Shown one piece after another: positions 15,045 to 22,323 of a stretch of DNA of 37,244 bases; within the stretch, counting starts at the first letter, position 1; the number at the start of each line of letters is the position of its first letter. Location of the stretch: positions 1-37,244 of the forward strand of contig JAFZKV010000050.1 in assembly GCA_017551765.1 (NCBI GenBank), in the 5' to 3' direction. A program made the translations under genes and the position numbers. This DNA comes from Bacteroidales bacterium. GTDB lineage: Bacteria; Bacteroidota; Bacteroidia; Bacteroidales; P3. A model generated the notes under the pieces. That model had not been told where the DNA came from and did no database searches. It worked only from the letters and a program-made list of their open reading frames with translations.

Positions 15045-15261
15045 ACACACTCCTCCACCACATGACACACGCCCCCGTCCGAGCTTCGCTCGTCCACCCC
15101 CTCTAACTTAGAGGGGGAGCCAGATAGCACCAACTGCTCCCCACCTCTATCTTCTGCTGCTCCCCAAGTACCCTCCCTGCTGCTCCCCTAAGTTAGGAAG
15201 AGAAATGCCTGTGGCATTTCGGGCAGAGCCTTGTGTGAAAAGAAGTGACTGAGGAGTGTGT
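15045..15261. repeat. Head-to-head dispersed hairpin repeat with 11-bp terminal inverted repeats
   Basis: The segment is bounded by ACACACTCCTC (15045-15055) and its exact reverse complement (15251-15261). The left half has small hairpins at 15080-15092 and 15097-15117 (a 9-bp stem around AACTTAG-type sequence). The right half repeats the pattern inverted (TGCTCCCCTAAGTTAGG at 15181-15197 and an 8-bp hairpin at 15202-15220). A related single-orientation copy is at 20521-20659. No open reading frame of note lies inside, so it is non-autonomous if mobile. Confidence 0.8.
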
Positions 15262-15263
15262 TA

Positions 15264-15317
15264 GATTTACAGGATTTCCGCGCAGCGGGGAGAACAAAAA
15301 CGGATTACGCCGCAGGC
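15264..15317. repeat. Distal part of the dispersed repeat
   Basis: Positions 15264-15292 match 20594-20622 with one mismatch over 29 nt, and GGATTACGCCGCAGGC at 15302-15317 recurs at 20644-20659. A 9-bp inverted repeat of TTGAAAAAA (15324-15332 with 15353-15361) follows just before the sigma-factor promoter. Confidence 0.85.
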
Positions 15318-15391
15318 CGAATATTGAAAAAAATTTTCACCCCGCAGGCTAATTTTTTCAAAAAAAGGGGGTATATTATAGTAGAAATTAT

Positions 15392-15399
15392 TAATTTTG
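15392..15399 (+). promoter_or_regulatory. Bacteroidota -7 box for the sigma-factor gene
   Basis: TAATTTTG matches the Bacteroidota -7 consensus TAnnTTTG exactly and lies 23 bp before the ATG at 15423. No good -33 TTTG is seen at the usual distance. It would give a very short leader. Confidence 0.6.
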
Positions 15400-15422
15400 C
15401 ACTTTGAAACGACATTCCCTTC

Positions 15423-15953
15423 ATGGCCCTTAGTGCAGACATAGAACGACTCACTCCCAATGAGTTACTGCTTATGCAGCAACGCTACGAGGCGATGGTG
15501 CGCCGTCATACAGGGCTGATACGCCGCGTGTGTGTGCTGCGGTCGGAGGGCAACGAGGAGCTCTGCCGTGAGCTGGAACAGGAGGTGGCGATAGGGTTGT
15601 GGCTGCACCTCGACAGCTATGTCCCCGGACGGGCCGAGGCGGCATGGGTCTATTGGAGGGCGCGCAAGGTGGTGTATGACTATTTCCACCGTCGCCTGCC
15701 GCCACCCGACCGCCTCAGTCAGGACATCGCCGACACCCTGGCCGAGGAAGCCAGCAGGGGCCGTGAGCAGCTGGAGGAGATTATGGCCTACCTTGCCCCC
15801 GACGAGCGCCGCCTGCTGGAGTTGCGGCTTGAGGAGGAGAGCGTGGCAGAGATGGCCGCCAAGCTGCAGTGCTCCACCAACGCCGTGTACAAACGGCTGG
15901 CTCATGTGATAAAGAAAGCACGTAAGATAAACGAAAAATTGAACAGACGATGA
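15423..15953 (+). CDS. Small sigma-70 family (ECF-like) RNA polymerase sigma factor
   Basis: The 176-residue product has an N-terminal region-2-like helical part (about residues 10-80, with VYWRARKVVYDYFHRRL resembling the promoter-opening helix) and a C-terminal region-4 helix-turn-helix (about 125-165, LAPDERRLLELRLEEESVAEM then STNAVYKRLAHVIKKARK). It has the two-domain size of an ECF sigma factor. It likely directs polymerase to a small regulon. The next gene overlaps its stop by ATGA and encodes a one-helix membrane protein, a typical place for a cognate anti-sigma factor. Subfamily and signal are not known. Confidence 0.82.
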   Translation: MALSADIERLTPNELLLMQQRYEAMVRRHTGLIRRVCVLRSEGNEELCRELEQEVAIGLWLHLDSYVPGRAEAAWVYWRARKVVYDYFHRRLPPPDRLSQDIADTLAEEASRGREQLEEIMAYLAPDERRLLELRLEEESVAEMAAKLQCSTNAVYKRLAHVIKKARKINEKLNRR

Positions 15954-16249
15954 AAGAAACAGAGATGGATGAATTGATTGAAACGCTGAGGCGCCAGCAG
16001 GCACTCCGCGACGAGTTGCGGCAGAGCCATCGGCGCTTGCAGTCGGCGGTGGATGCCGGTCCGGTGCGGGCGGCATGGCATCGCGAGAACCGTCGCTACT
16101 ATCTCCGTGTTGCCTGCCTGGGGATGCTGCTTGCCGTGGCTGCGGAAGCCTGCACCCCGTCGTCCGACGCTGCCCGGCACCGTCATGCCGACGGAACCTC
16201 GGCGGACGAGGTGACAGCCTCGGTGGACCAAATAATCGACAAGCTATGA
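15950..16249 (+). CDS. Small single-pass membrane protein, possible anti-sigma factor
   Basis: The 99-residue product has a charged helical N-terminus (residues 1-45), one hydrophobic segment (about 50-67, YLRVACLGMLLAVAAEA) and a short C-terminal tail. Start and stop overlap both neighbours by ATGA (15950-15953 and 16246-16249), so it is translationally coupled to the sigma factor. The topology, cytoplasmic helices plus one membrane span, suits an anti-sigma factor. No anti-sigma family motif is recognised, so the role rests on position only. Confidence 0.65.
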   Translation: MKETEMDELIETLRRQQALRDELRQSHRRLQSAVDAGPVRAAWHRENRRYYLRVACLGMLLAVAAEACTPSSDAARHRHADGTSADEVTASVDQIIDKL

Positions 16250-16740
16250 GACGCCGTTGGACAGTCACCGTGCTGGTCCTCCTGCTGTTTACGACAGGAG
16301 GCGTGCTGCTGAAGCGCTGCCCGCGCACGGTGCCCTTCGAGCAGTGCAGCGAATTGTACCAGCGCTATGCCGACACGGAGGGCGTCGAGGCTTCCTTCAT
16401 CCAGGGCTACCGCATCAACGACAGCGTCCGCGTCGACGTCACCCTCCTGCAGGCCTCCGACAGCGCCGCCTGGCAGCGACTGATGAAGGATTTCGCAATA
16501 CCCATACTTCCCCCCGAATACAACGAACTCGTCATCAGGAACGGATCGGTCTCCATGCGCCTTTTCCCCAAAGGGCACCCGGAAAGGAACATGGACACAA
16601 CGCTCCTCGATAACGACTACCTTATTTACTACCGTAAGATGCAAAACATCTGCATCTTCCATATAGATGACGAAGCACAGATTAGCGCATTGACAAAGCA
16701 CAAGGCCCTCGAATATGAAACCTCAATTATCAAACAATAA
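16246..16740 (+). CDS. Unknown exported or membrane-anchored protein
   Basis: The ATG at 16246 overlaps the previous stop and gives 164 residues. A longer frame from 16075 is rejected because it overlaps the whole upstream gene. Residues 1-23 are Arg-rich then hydrophobic (RRRWTVTVLVLLLFTTGGVLL), an uncleaved anchor or a signal. The rest (PFEQCSELYQRYADTEGVEA, then VRVDVTLLQASDSAAWQRLMKDF) looks like a small alpha/beta domain. I do not recognise the family. Coupling to the sigma and anti-sigma pair suggests a part in the same signalling chain. Confidence 0.7.
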   Translation: MRRRWTVTVLVLLLFTTGGVLLKRCPRTVPFEQCSELYQRYADTEGVEASFIQGYRINDSVRVDVTLLQASDSAAWQRLMKDFAIPILPPEYNELVIRNGSVSMRLFPKGHPERNMDTTLLDNDYLIYYRKMQNICIFHIDDEAQISALTKHKALEYETSIIKQ

Positions 16741-16752
16741 AACACATCTATT

Positions 16753-17160
16753 ATGAAGAAAATGTTTATCACAGTGGCACTCTTTGCGGTGCTGGGAACC
16801 CTGGCCACGAGCTGCCAGAAAGAGACATTAACGGAGTTGTCGCCTGTCACCGCACAGGCCGAGACCTATTTGATCACCTACTCGGTGGACGGCGTCAGCA
16901 TGCAGACACGCCTGAACGGCGACGAGGCGTTGCGAGCCTTCCTCCGCAGGCTCACCGCCCTGGCCCGTCAAGGGCACAGGGTGACCGTGCGCAACGAGAA
17001 CACAGCTGGCCAGGCTTCAACCAAGGAAGTGGTCACCTATCACACCACCAGCGAGGACGATGCCAACGAATGGGCAGAAAAGATGGTCAGAGACGGTTAC
17101 GATGTCACCATCACGTATGACGACAAGACCGGCGAGTTCGTCTGCATCGCTATCAAATAA
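16753..17160 (+). CDS. Small lipoprotein of unknown function
   Basis: The 135-residue product has a lipoprotein signal with lipobox LATSC (Cys21). The mature part holds two similar beta-alpha halves: ETYLITYSVDGVSMQTRLNG with EALRAFLRRLTALARQGH, and EVVTYHTTSEDDANEWAEKM with GYDVTITYDDKTGEF. It starts 12 bp after the preceding gene and is probably in the same operon. No family is recognised. It could be the sensed output or target of the sigma system; that is speculation. Confidence 0.75.
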   Translation: MKKMFITVALFAVLGTLATSCQKETLTELSPVTAQAETYLITYSVDGVSMQTRLNGDEALRAFLRRLTALARQGHRVTVRNENTAGQASTKEVVTYHTTSEDDANEWAEKMVRDGYDVTITYDDKTGEFVCIAIK

Positions 17161-17183
17161 TTAAAAGTATCACAAAAAAAATG

Positions 17184-17191
17184 TATATTTG
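17184..17191 (+). promoter_or_regulatory. Bacteroidota -7 box for the fibre-like gene
   Basis: TATATTTG matches TAnnTTTG exactly, 35 bp before the ATG at 17227, in the AT-rich gap after the lipoprotein gene. It indicates that the gene at 17227 can be transcribed independently of the sigma operon. Confidence 0.7.
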
Positions 17192-17226
17192 CAACAACAA
17201 ACAACATAATTAAAAACAGCAACATT

Positions 17227-18063
17227 ATGAAAAAGAGTATCTTTACATTTATTGCGTTGGTCGCCATGTGCTTTGTCGGCCAGGCACAGAACGCACCCAC
17301 AACCTTCAGTATTGGTACCGACAACCCCAACGGGACATTGCATGTACATAGTTCGGAGAACCTCCTGCTGCCTCCCGGGCCTGGAATTGAACCCCCAATA
17401 CGTGATGAGGTGTATGGCGATTACCTCACCTCGGTGCGAATAACCAACAGCAAGACCGGCTTAGCGGATACCGACGGCTTTTACATCCAACAATTCAACA
17501 GGGAATTGACCATTAGTCAACTCGAAAACGCTCCTGTGATATTGCAGAACCACTTGGCCAAAATTATCCTCACACCGACAGGCCGCGTGGGCATCGGCGA
17601 TACCGTATCGGGCGTCCACAAGTTCTATGTCGACAGCCCCATGCGGGTTGGTGGCAGCATGAAACTCGACGGGGGACTCTCCGTATCTGGAGGGTTCACC
17701 GTCAATAATAACATCAACTTCAATGCCAACGGCGGCGCCTATTTTGCCGACTTTGTGGCAATTGGCAACGGCTTCTACTGCAACACCAACGGCAGTTTGA
17801 AGGTAAAAGACCTGCGGGTGACGCTGACTGATTGGTCGGACTTTGTCTTCGACGACGGCTACCGGCTGATGCCGTTGGGCGAGGTGGAGCGCTATATCAA
17901 CGCCAACCGCCACCTGCCCGAGGTGCCATCGGCCCAAGAGGTGGAGGAGAACGGCGTGGATGTGGGCGAGATGAACAAACTGCTGCTGCAAAAAGTCGAG
18001 GAATTGACCCTCTATGTAATCGACTTGCAGAAGCAGATAGACGAACTAAAGTCAAATAGGTAA
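17227..18063 (+). CDS. Secreted fibre-like protein with C-terminal trimerisation/coiled-coil region
   Basis: The 278-residue product has a signal peptide (residues 1-20, ending VGQAQ) and a beta-repeat body rich in glycine, Asn and hydrophobics (FSIGTDNPNGTLHVHS, LTPTGRVGIGDTVSG, NINFNANGGAYF). The C-terminal part YRLMPLGEVERYINANRHLP, then VPSAQEVEENGVDVGEMNKL and a leucine-rich coiled-coil, is a common Bacteroidota module resembling the tail-fibre chaperone (S74-like) region; no catalytic Ser-Lys pair was identified. It probably forms trimeric fibres at the surface. Its own promoter lies at 17184. The protein's partner or target is not evident. Confidence 0.8.
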   Translation: MKKSIFTFIALVAMCFVGQAQNAPTTFSIGTDNPNGTLHVHSSENLLLPPGPGIEPPIRDEVYGDYLTSVRITNSKTGLADTDGFYIQQFNRELTISQLENAPVILQNHLAKIILTPTGRVGIGDTVSGVHKFYVDSPMRVGGSMKLDGGLSVSGGFTVNNNINFNANGGAYFADFVAIGNGFYCNTNGSLKVKDLRVTLTDWSDFVFDDGYRLMPLGEVERYINANRHLPEVPSAQEVEENGVDVGEMNKLLLQKVEELTLYVIDLQKQIDELKSNR

Positions 18064-18075
18064 AAGGTTAATGTT

Positions 18076-18642
18076 ATGAAAACAAGAATAATATTAGCCG
18101 CCATGCTACTCTGCATAGCCTTTACAAAATGCAACAAACCGAACGATTGTTCGGAAGAAGCCGAGAACAACTATGGAAGGCCCGTCCGGACTCCTACTCT
18201 ATATAATACGGAATACATGACTCTCTCCGATTTTATCAATCAATATTGGCAAGTGGCTGACGGTGACACACTTCGTTTGAAGGGGTATCTTGTTCATACT
18301 TTGAGCGAACAATACAATTACCATTTGGATTTGTGTAAAACGCCAGCAGATACTATCATAAACAGAAAGTCTGTTGCTTCATATTTTTATAGTAGTGGTG
18401 GATATGCGCTACCCATCTCCAAGAAAGATGGACTCCCTAATACGTATGGATCTTGCAATGTCGGAAGTAGTGTTCCATACATGGATGATACTTGTTATGA
18501 TACATTGAAAAACAAGTTGGTTGAGATAGAAGGCATTGTACATTTCACTTACCATGGGAGTCAGGTCTTTTGCGAAGAGGGCCTGTGCTATCTTTATGTT
18601 GCTGATTGGGACAGCCAACTTAATAATATTTTAAACCAATAG
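18076..18642 (+). CDS. Possible lipoprotein, candidate partner or inhibitor of the C10 protease
   Basis: The 188-residue product begins with a hydrophobic signal (residues 1-18) and a Cys at 19. The preceding residues FTK make an unusual lipobox, so it may be secreted rather than lipidated. It has two beta-rich stretches (GDTLRLKGYLVHTLSEQ and LKNKLVEIEGIVHFTYHG) that resemble OB-fold strands. Six or more cysteines suggest disulfides. Base composition is AT-rich like the first part of the following gene. It ends 7 bp before that gene. In Bacteroides fragilis, C10 proteases are encoded next to inhibitor genes, so an inhibitor role is possible, but no inhibitor motif is recognised. Confidence 0.65.
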   Translation: MKTRIILAAMLLCIAFTKCNKPNDCSEEAENNYGRPVRTPTLYNTEYMTLSDFINQYWQVADGDTLRLKGYLVHTLSEQYNYHLDLCKTPADTIINRKSVASYFYSSGGYALPISKKDGLPNTYGSCNVGSSVPYMDDTCYDTLKNKLVEIEGIVHFTYHGSQVFCEEGLCYLYVADWDSQLNNILNQ

Positions 18643-18649
18643 AGTAAAC

Positions 18650-20509
18650 ATGAAAAAGGTTATATTATCTCATTTTATCTTGCTTAGTACTATTTGTAGT
18701 ATTAATGCACAAATAGACACAGATATTTACACAACAGAAGAAGAAGCTACAATTATTGCAACCAATACATTAAGAATAAATAATGTTGTACCAACCAGAG
18801 GTTGTAATGTTTACTTCTTACCATGTGGCAATCATGCAGCATTATATGAGGTTGTGTTCGAAAGCGGTCAATCTGTAATAGTATCTGGGCACAAAACAAT
18901 TACTCCTGTGTTGTCAGTTAATTATAATGCAAATAGTATATCTTGTCTTCAGCATCCAGAAGAGTTCCCATCGGGTTTCATATACATGCTCAACAATCTT
19001 TATAAAGGACAATTGGTCTGCCATGAAAAAGTAGTTCCAGATAGTTTGAAGCTGGTGTGGAGCAACTTATTATTATTAACAGATACAGGGGCTAATGTTG
19101 ATAGGTATTTTCAAACACGGTCATTAATAGGTCCATTTCTGAAAACAAAATGGAGTCAACAGTGGGGTATAGGTTGTAGTGAGTGCAGTAGCGATTACAA
19201 CAAATACATGTCTCAGACATCAGAAATATGCAACGGGGATACACATTATCACTACCCTACAGGATGTAGTGTAACTGCCATAGGTCAGGTAATGAACTAC
19301 TGGAAACATCCCATGCTAAGAAGTGACAGGCACTATCAGATAGATTGGTGTAATATGCCAGATAGCCTTACTTGTAATAATGGTGGTACTCCGGAAATAA
19401 AAAAAGAAGCAGTGGCGCAATTAATGAAGATACTTGGAGATGAATTAGGAGTATATTATGGAATGGAAAGAGATATTACAGACAGCATTAATATGGCTTG
19501 GAGGAATGAATATTTACGCACAAACGACGGTTATGGTCTCCTTGATCCCGCTGTGGCCCTACCTATTTTACAATGGGAGTTTGGCTATAGCTTTGATGCC
19601 GTGTGCGTTTACAGAGGATTGCATGAGGATGATTGGCATGATATAATAAAAACTGAAATTATGGAAAGTAGACCTGTCATTTATTGGGCATTTGAAGATG
19701 ATGAATTATTATCCGGACATACATTCGTTTGCGATGGATATGACCCCAATAATGATTTATTTCATTTCAATTGGGGCCACATAAACAACACACAAGGCAG
19801 TTGGGTGACTTTGGATGATATTGAAGAAAACCAAGGCACCCATTGGAATACGTATCAGTGGGCAATAATAAAGTTTGAACCCAACATTTCTGAGGATTTC
19901 TGTAGTCATTCAGTATGGATGAGTAGTTTTTACAGGAAGTTCTATCAAACACATCATTCCGATGAATTTCCACCATATACTGTTGTGCCAGGAACTATGG
20001 CATATCTCTACAGTGCGGACCCAACAGATAGTTATAATAACCGCACTATCCCCGACGGTGCCACAGCGACCTATCAAGCACATGTGGAGGTAAACCTACG
20101 GGATGGTTTTAGGGTGGAGCGTGGGGCGGACTTCACGGCACGGATTGTGCCCTGCCCAAACTGCGACAACCGCGAGACAGAAAGCCCCGAGACCACAGAG
20201 ACCCCCGACAACGCAGCACCGCCGGAGACCGCTTCGGGCCACCCGCTACCGGCCACCGACTACCAGCCGACGGCCACCGACCTCTACCCCAACCCCACCG
20301 ACGGTGAGGTGACGGTGGGCGTGGACGGCGAGGTGCAGAGCATCATCATCTACAACATGATGGGCCGCCCCGTCGGCGGCTGGAATATCCGTTCTCTGGC
20401 TTCCGACCAGATTGTCCTCGATGTCTCTCCCCTGCCCGCCGGCACCTATATCCTCCGCGTGCAGACGCCAATGGGCACCTCCGCCAAGCGCCTCGTGGTG
20501 ACGCGCTAA
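18650..20509 (+). CDS. C10 (streptopain-like) cysteine protease with T9SS C-terminal sorting domain
   Basis: The 619-residue product has a signal peptide (about residues 1-20), a propeptide-like region (about 21-150), and a C10 catalytic domain (about 165-400). The catalytic Cys206 lies in PTGCSVTAIGQVMNYW, the catalytic His357 in SGHTFVCDGY, and the family's Trp in FHFNWG (Trp375). A Gly-rich VNLRDGFRVERGADFTARI segment follows (about residues 480-500), then a Pro/Thr linker and a type A T9SS sorting domain (DLYPNPTDGEVTV to RLVVTR). The protease is probably secreted through T9SS and cleaved from its CTD. The linker is encoded by CACCGAC-family heptamers. DNA before about 20040 is AT-rich and DNA after is GC-rich. 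Confidence 0.9.
   Translation: MKKVILSHFILLSTICSINAQIDTDIYTTEEEATIIATNTLRINNVVPTRGCNVYFLPCGNHAALYEVVFESGQSVIVSGHKTITPVLSVNYNANSISCLQHPEEFPSGFIYMLNNLYKGQLVCHEKVVPDSLKLVWSNLLLLTDTGANVDRYFQTRSLIGPFLKTKWSQQWGIGCSECSSDYNKYMSQTSEICNGDTHYHYPTGCSVTAIGQVMNYWKHPMLRSDRHYQIDWCNMPDSLTCNNGGTPEIKKEAVAQLMKILGDELGVYYGMERDITDSINMAWRNEYLRTNDGYGLLDPAVALPILQWEFGYSFDAVCVYRGLHEDDWHDIIKTEIMESRPVIYWAFEDDELLSGHTFVCDGYDPNNDLFHFNWGHINNTQGSWVTLDDIEENQGTHWNTYQWAIIKFEPNISEDFCSHSVWMSSFYRKFYQTHHSDEFPPYTVVPGTMAYLYSADPTDSYNNRTIPDGATATYQAHVEVNLRDGFRVERGADFTARIVPCPNCDNRETESPETTETPDNAAPPETASGHPLPATDYQPTATDLYPNPTDGEVTVGVDGEVQSIIIYNMMGRPVGGWNIRSLASDQIVLDVSPLPAGTYILRVQTPMGTSAKRLVVTR
20246..20280 (+). repeat. Five heptamers of the CACCGAC family inside the protease linker
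   Basis: Consecutive 7-nt units CTACCGG, CCACCGA, CTACCAG, CCGACGG and CCACCGA encode the Pro/Thr linker before the sorting domain. This is the same unit family as the intergenic arrays at 14641-14668 and 14958-15006. Confidence 0.85.
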
Positions 20510-20520
20510 AACACACCAGG

Positions 20521-20659
20521 ACACACTCCTCCACCAGAGCAAGCTCTGGTTCCCCTCCCCTAACTAAGGGGAGGAGCCAGATAGAATTTACAAGATTTAC
20601 AGGATTTCCGCACAGCGGGGAGCCTAAAGAAACAGGATTTTATGGATTACGCCGCAGGC
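20521..20659. repeat. Second copy of the dispersed hairpin repeat
   Basis: This copy has ACACACTCCTCCACCA (20521-20536), a palindrome ACCAGAGC-AA-GCTCTGGT (20533-20550), an 8-bp stem (20554-20561 with 20567-20574), GAGCCAGATAG (20574-20584), then the 29-nt and 16-nt blocks shared with 15264-15317. It lacks the about 127-bp inverted half found in the 15045-15261 copy. The last hairpin could also end the protease transcript, though no U-tract follows. The gap 20510-20816 contains only this repeat, the promoter below and a leader hairpin. Confidence 0.85.
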
Positions 20660-20739
20660 GGGAGATTGAAAACCGCCAGGCGGGAGGTACAAAAAGGTGA
20701 AGGGCTGAAAAAAAATATGCGGTATTTCAAAATATTGTG

Positions 20740-20747
20740 TATATTTG
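20740..20747 (+). promoter_or_regulatory. Bacteroidota -7 box for the 20817 lipoprotein gene
   Basis: TATATTTG is an exact TAnnTTTG match. Transcription would start about 20754. A leader of about 60 nt follows, beginning with a 9-bp hairpin (20753-20761 with 20770-20778, 8-nt loop) that could protect the 5' end or block initiation. Confidence 0.7.
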
Positions 20748-20816
20748 CAAAATATACAGTTGCTTGGAGAACTGTATAAAGTAACGAGTATCAATATTTT
20801 AAAATAAAGAAAACCT

Positions 20817-21575
20817 ATGAAAAAAAGTTTATTAGCTATCGCTGCCGCCGCAGTTTTCGCATTTGGTTTCACCGCCTGCGACATGAACATCGACGACCTG
20901 CTGAATGATCCCGAGCTGAACCTGACGGGCAGCATCACGCTGACCACCGCCAATCCCGTGAACGGCACCCAGGCTTACGGCGCTAACGACACCATCCGCT
21001 TCAAATCGGCCGCCTGCAACATCACCGAGGCTGTCTCGGATTCGATGGGCACCTATGTTGAGGCTGGCACCGTGATGGTGGGTACCTACGACAACCTGCT
21101 GACCAGCAACAACAGCCAGGCCAACCTGAGCTTCCCGCTGGTGGGTATCAACCTGCGTGGCACGAGCGCCCAGAACTATGTGGTCGACTGCCCCGTCAAC
21201 GACTTTGGCTTCTTCCAATACCTGCACGACACCGATGTGAACCTCCTCATCACCCGCGGTATCCAGTATGCCAACGTCATCGGCAGCCTCTTCGCCGTGG
21301 CCGTCGACTCCAACTCGTACTACATTGGCTACAACGGCAACATCAACATCACCAACTTCGGTGTTGAGGGCGACGTGGTGGAAGGCACCGTGAACGTCAC
21401 CGCCCTGTATGTCACCAAGGACGAGCTCGAGCACATTGCCAACGACTCGACCTACCGCGCCTCTATCGGCAACTTCGCCACCCACTTCCCCAGCATCACC
21501 TTCAACGGCAACATCGCCAGCCGTCGCGTGCCCATCGAAGCCGTCATAGACGCCCTTGAGGACAACGCCAAATAA
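20817..21575 (+). CDS. Lipoprotein of unknown function
   Basis: The 252-residue product has a lipoprotein signal ending GFTAC (Cys21) and a mature beta-rich body (LTGSITLTTANPVNG, VVDCPVNDFGFFQYLHDTDV, VEGTVNVTALYVTKDELEHI). The family is not recognised. It has a strong promoter and a structured leader. The following gene starts 20 bp before its stop. It may be an outer-membrane lipoprotein partner of the two barrel-like proteins that follow. Confidence 0.8.
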   Translation: MKKSLLAIAAAAVFAFGFTACDMNIDDLLNDPELNLTGSITLTTANPVNGTQAYGANDTIRFKSAACNITEAVSDSMGTYVEAGTVMVGTYDNLLTSNNSQANLSFPLVGINLRGTSAQNYVVDCPVNDFGFFQYLHDTDVNLLITRGIQYANVIGSLFAVAVDSNSYYIGYNGNINITNFGVEGDVVEGTVNVTALYVTKDELEHIANDSTYRASIGNFATHFPSITFNGNIASRRVPIEAVIDALEDNAK

Positions 21576-22323
21576 ATGGCCCTCGATACTGCTGCTTGCG
21601 GCAGTACTGACGTGTAACCACGCCACACAGGCACAGTTCACATACACCACCCATGACGCCCGCAACGGCGGCATGGGTGGTTCGCTTATCTACGACCTGG
21701 AGGAGCGGTGCGTGGGGGTCGACTACCGGCAGGGCTTCCTGATGGCCGGCATGGCCGACAAGAGCCTGCGGCTGGTATGGCCCACAGGACGGACGGGGGC
21801 CGTGGTGGCCCACTACCAGCACCACGGCAACGCCGACTACCACGAGCAGCAAGCTACCGCCGGCTACGCCATACGGGCGGCGCAGTGGCTGCGGGTGGGC
21901 GTGGCGGCATGCTACCTGCACCTCGGCACCTCGGACGGCCACTACCCCGCCCAGCAATGGCTGGCGGCATCGGCCATGCTACAGGCCTCCCTGGGCAGCC
22001 ACACGACGCTGATGCTGACCGTCGGCAGCCGCCCCTGGGACTCCGTGCGCCCCTACCGCCTGCATGCGCAGGCGCTGTACCGGCCGCTGCCGCAACTGCT
22101 CACCGTGGTGGAGGCAGAGAGCGAAGAGCAGACGCGGCTGCGCCTGGGTATGGAGTACTGCTACCGCGAACGGTTCTTCCTGCGCACCGGCCTGGCCACG
22201 CGGCCCCTGCTGTTCACCTTCGGGCTCGGCTTCCGCCAGCCACACTACGCCATCGACCTGGCTGTAGAGGTGCACAACGCCCTCGGCCTCACACCCCATA
22301 CCTCGCTCACGCTATGGTTCTGA
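21556..22323 (+). CDS. Probable outer-membrane beta-barrel protein, unknown function
   Basis: A TTG start at 21556 gives 255 residues with a plausible signal peptide (NKWPSILLLAAVLTC to ATQAQ, about residues 6-26). No in-frame ATG gives a signal peptide, and the coding region overlaps the upstream stop by 20 bp. The body alternates hydrophobic and polar residues in short strands (LRLVWPTGRTGAVVAHYQH, LRVGVAACYLHLG, FFLRTGLATRPLLFTFGLGF), like a 12-14 strand barrel. The next gene starts inside its last codons. It is not recognised at family level. Confidence 0.72.
   Translation: MRTTPNKWPSILLLAAVLTCNHATQAQFTYTTHDARNGGMGGSLIYDLEERCVGVDYRQGFLMAGMADKSLRLVWPTGRTGAVVAHYQHHGNADYHEQQATAGYAIRAAQWLRVGVAACYLHLGTSDGHYPAQQWLAASAMLQASLGSHTTLMLTVGSRPWDSVRPYRLHAQALYRPLPQLLTVVEAESEEQTRLRLGMEYCYRERFFLRTGLATRPLLFTFGLGFRQPHYAIDLAVEVHNALGLTPHTSLTLWF

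Noticed and set aside
14736-15111. Two short plus-strand open frames in the intergenic region
   Set aside because: They consist of repeat-derived codons (CACCGAC heptamers and palindrome), have no start context and no family likeness.
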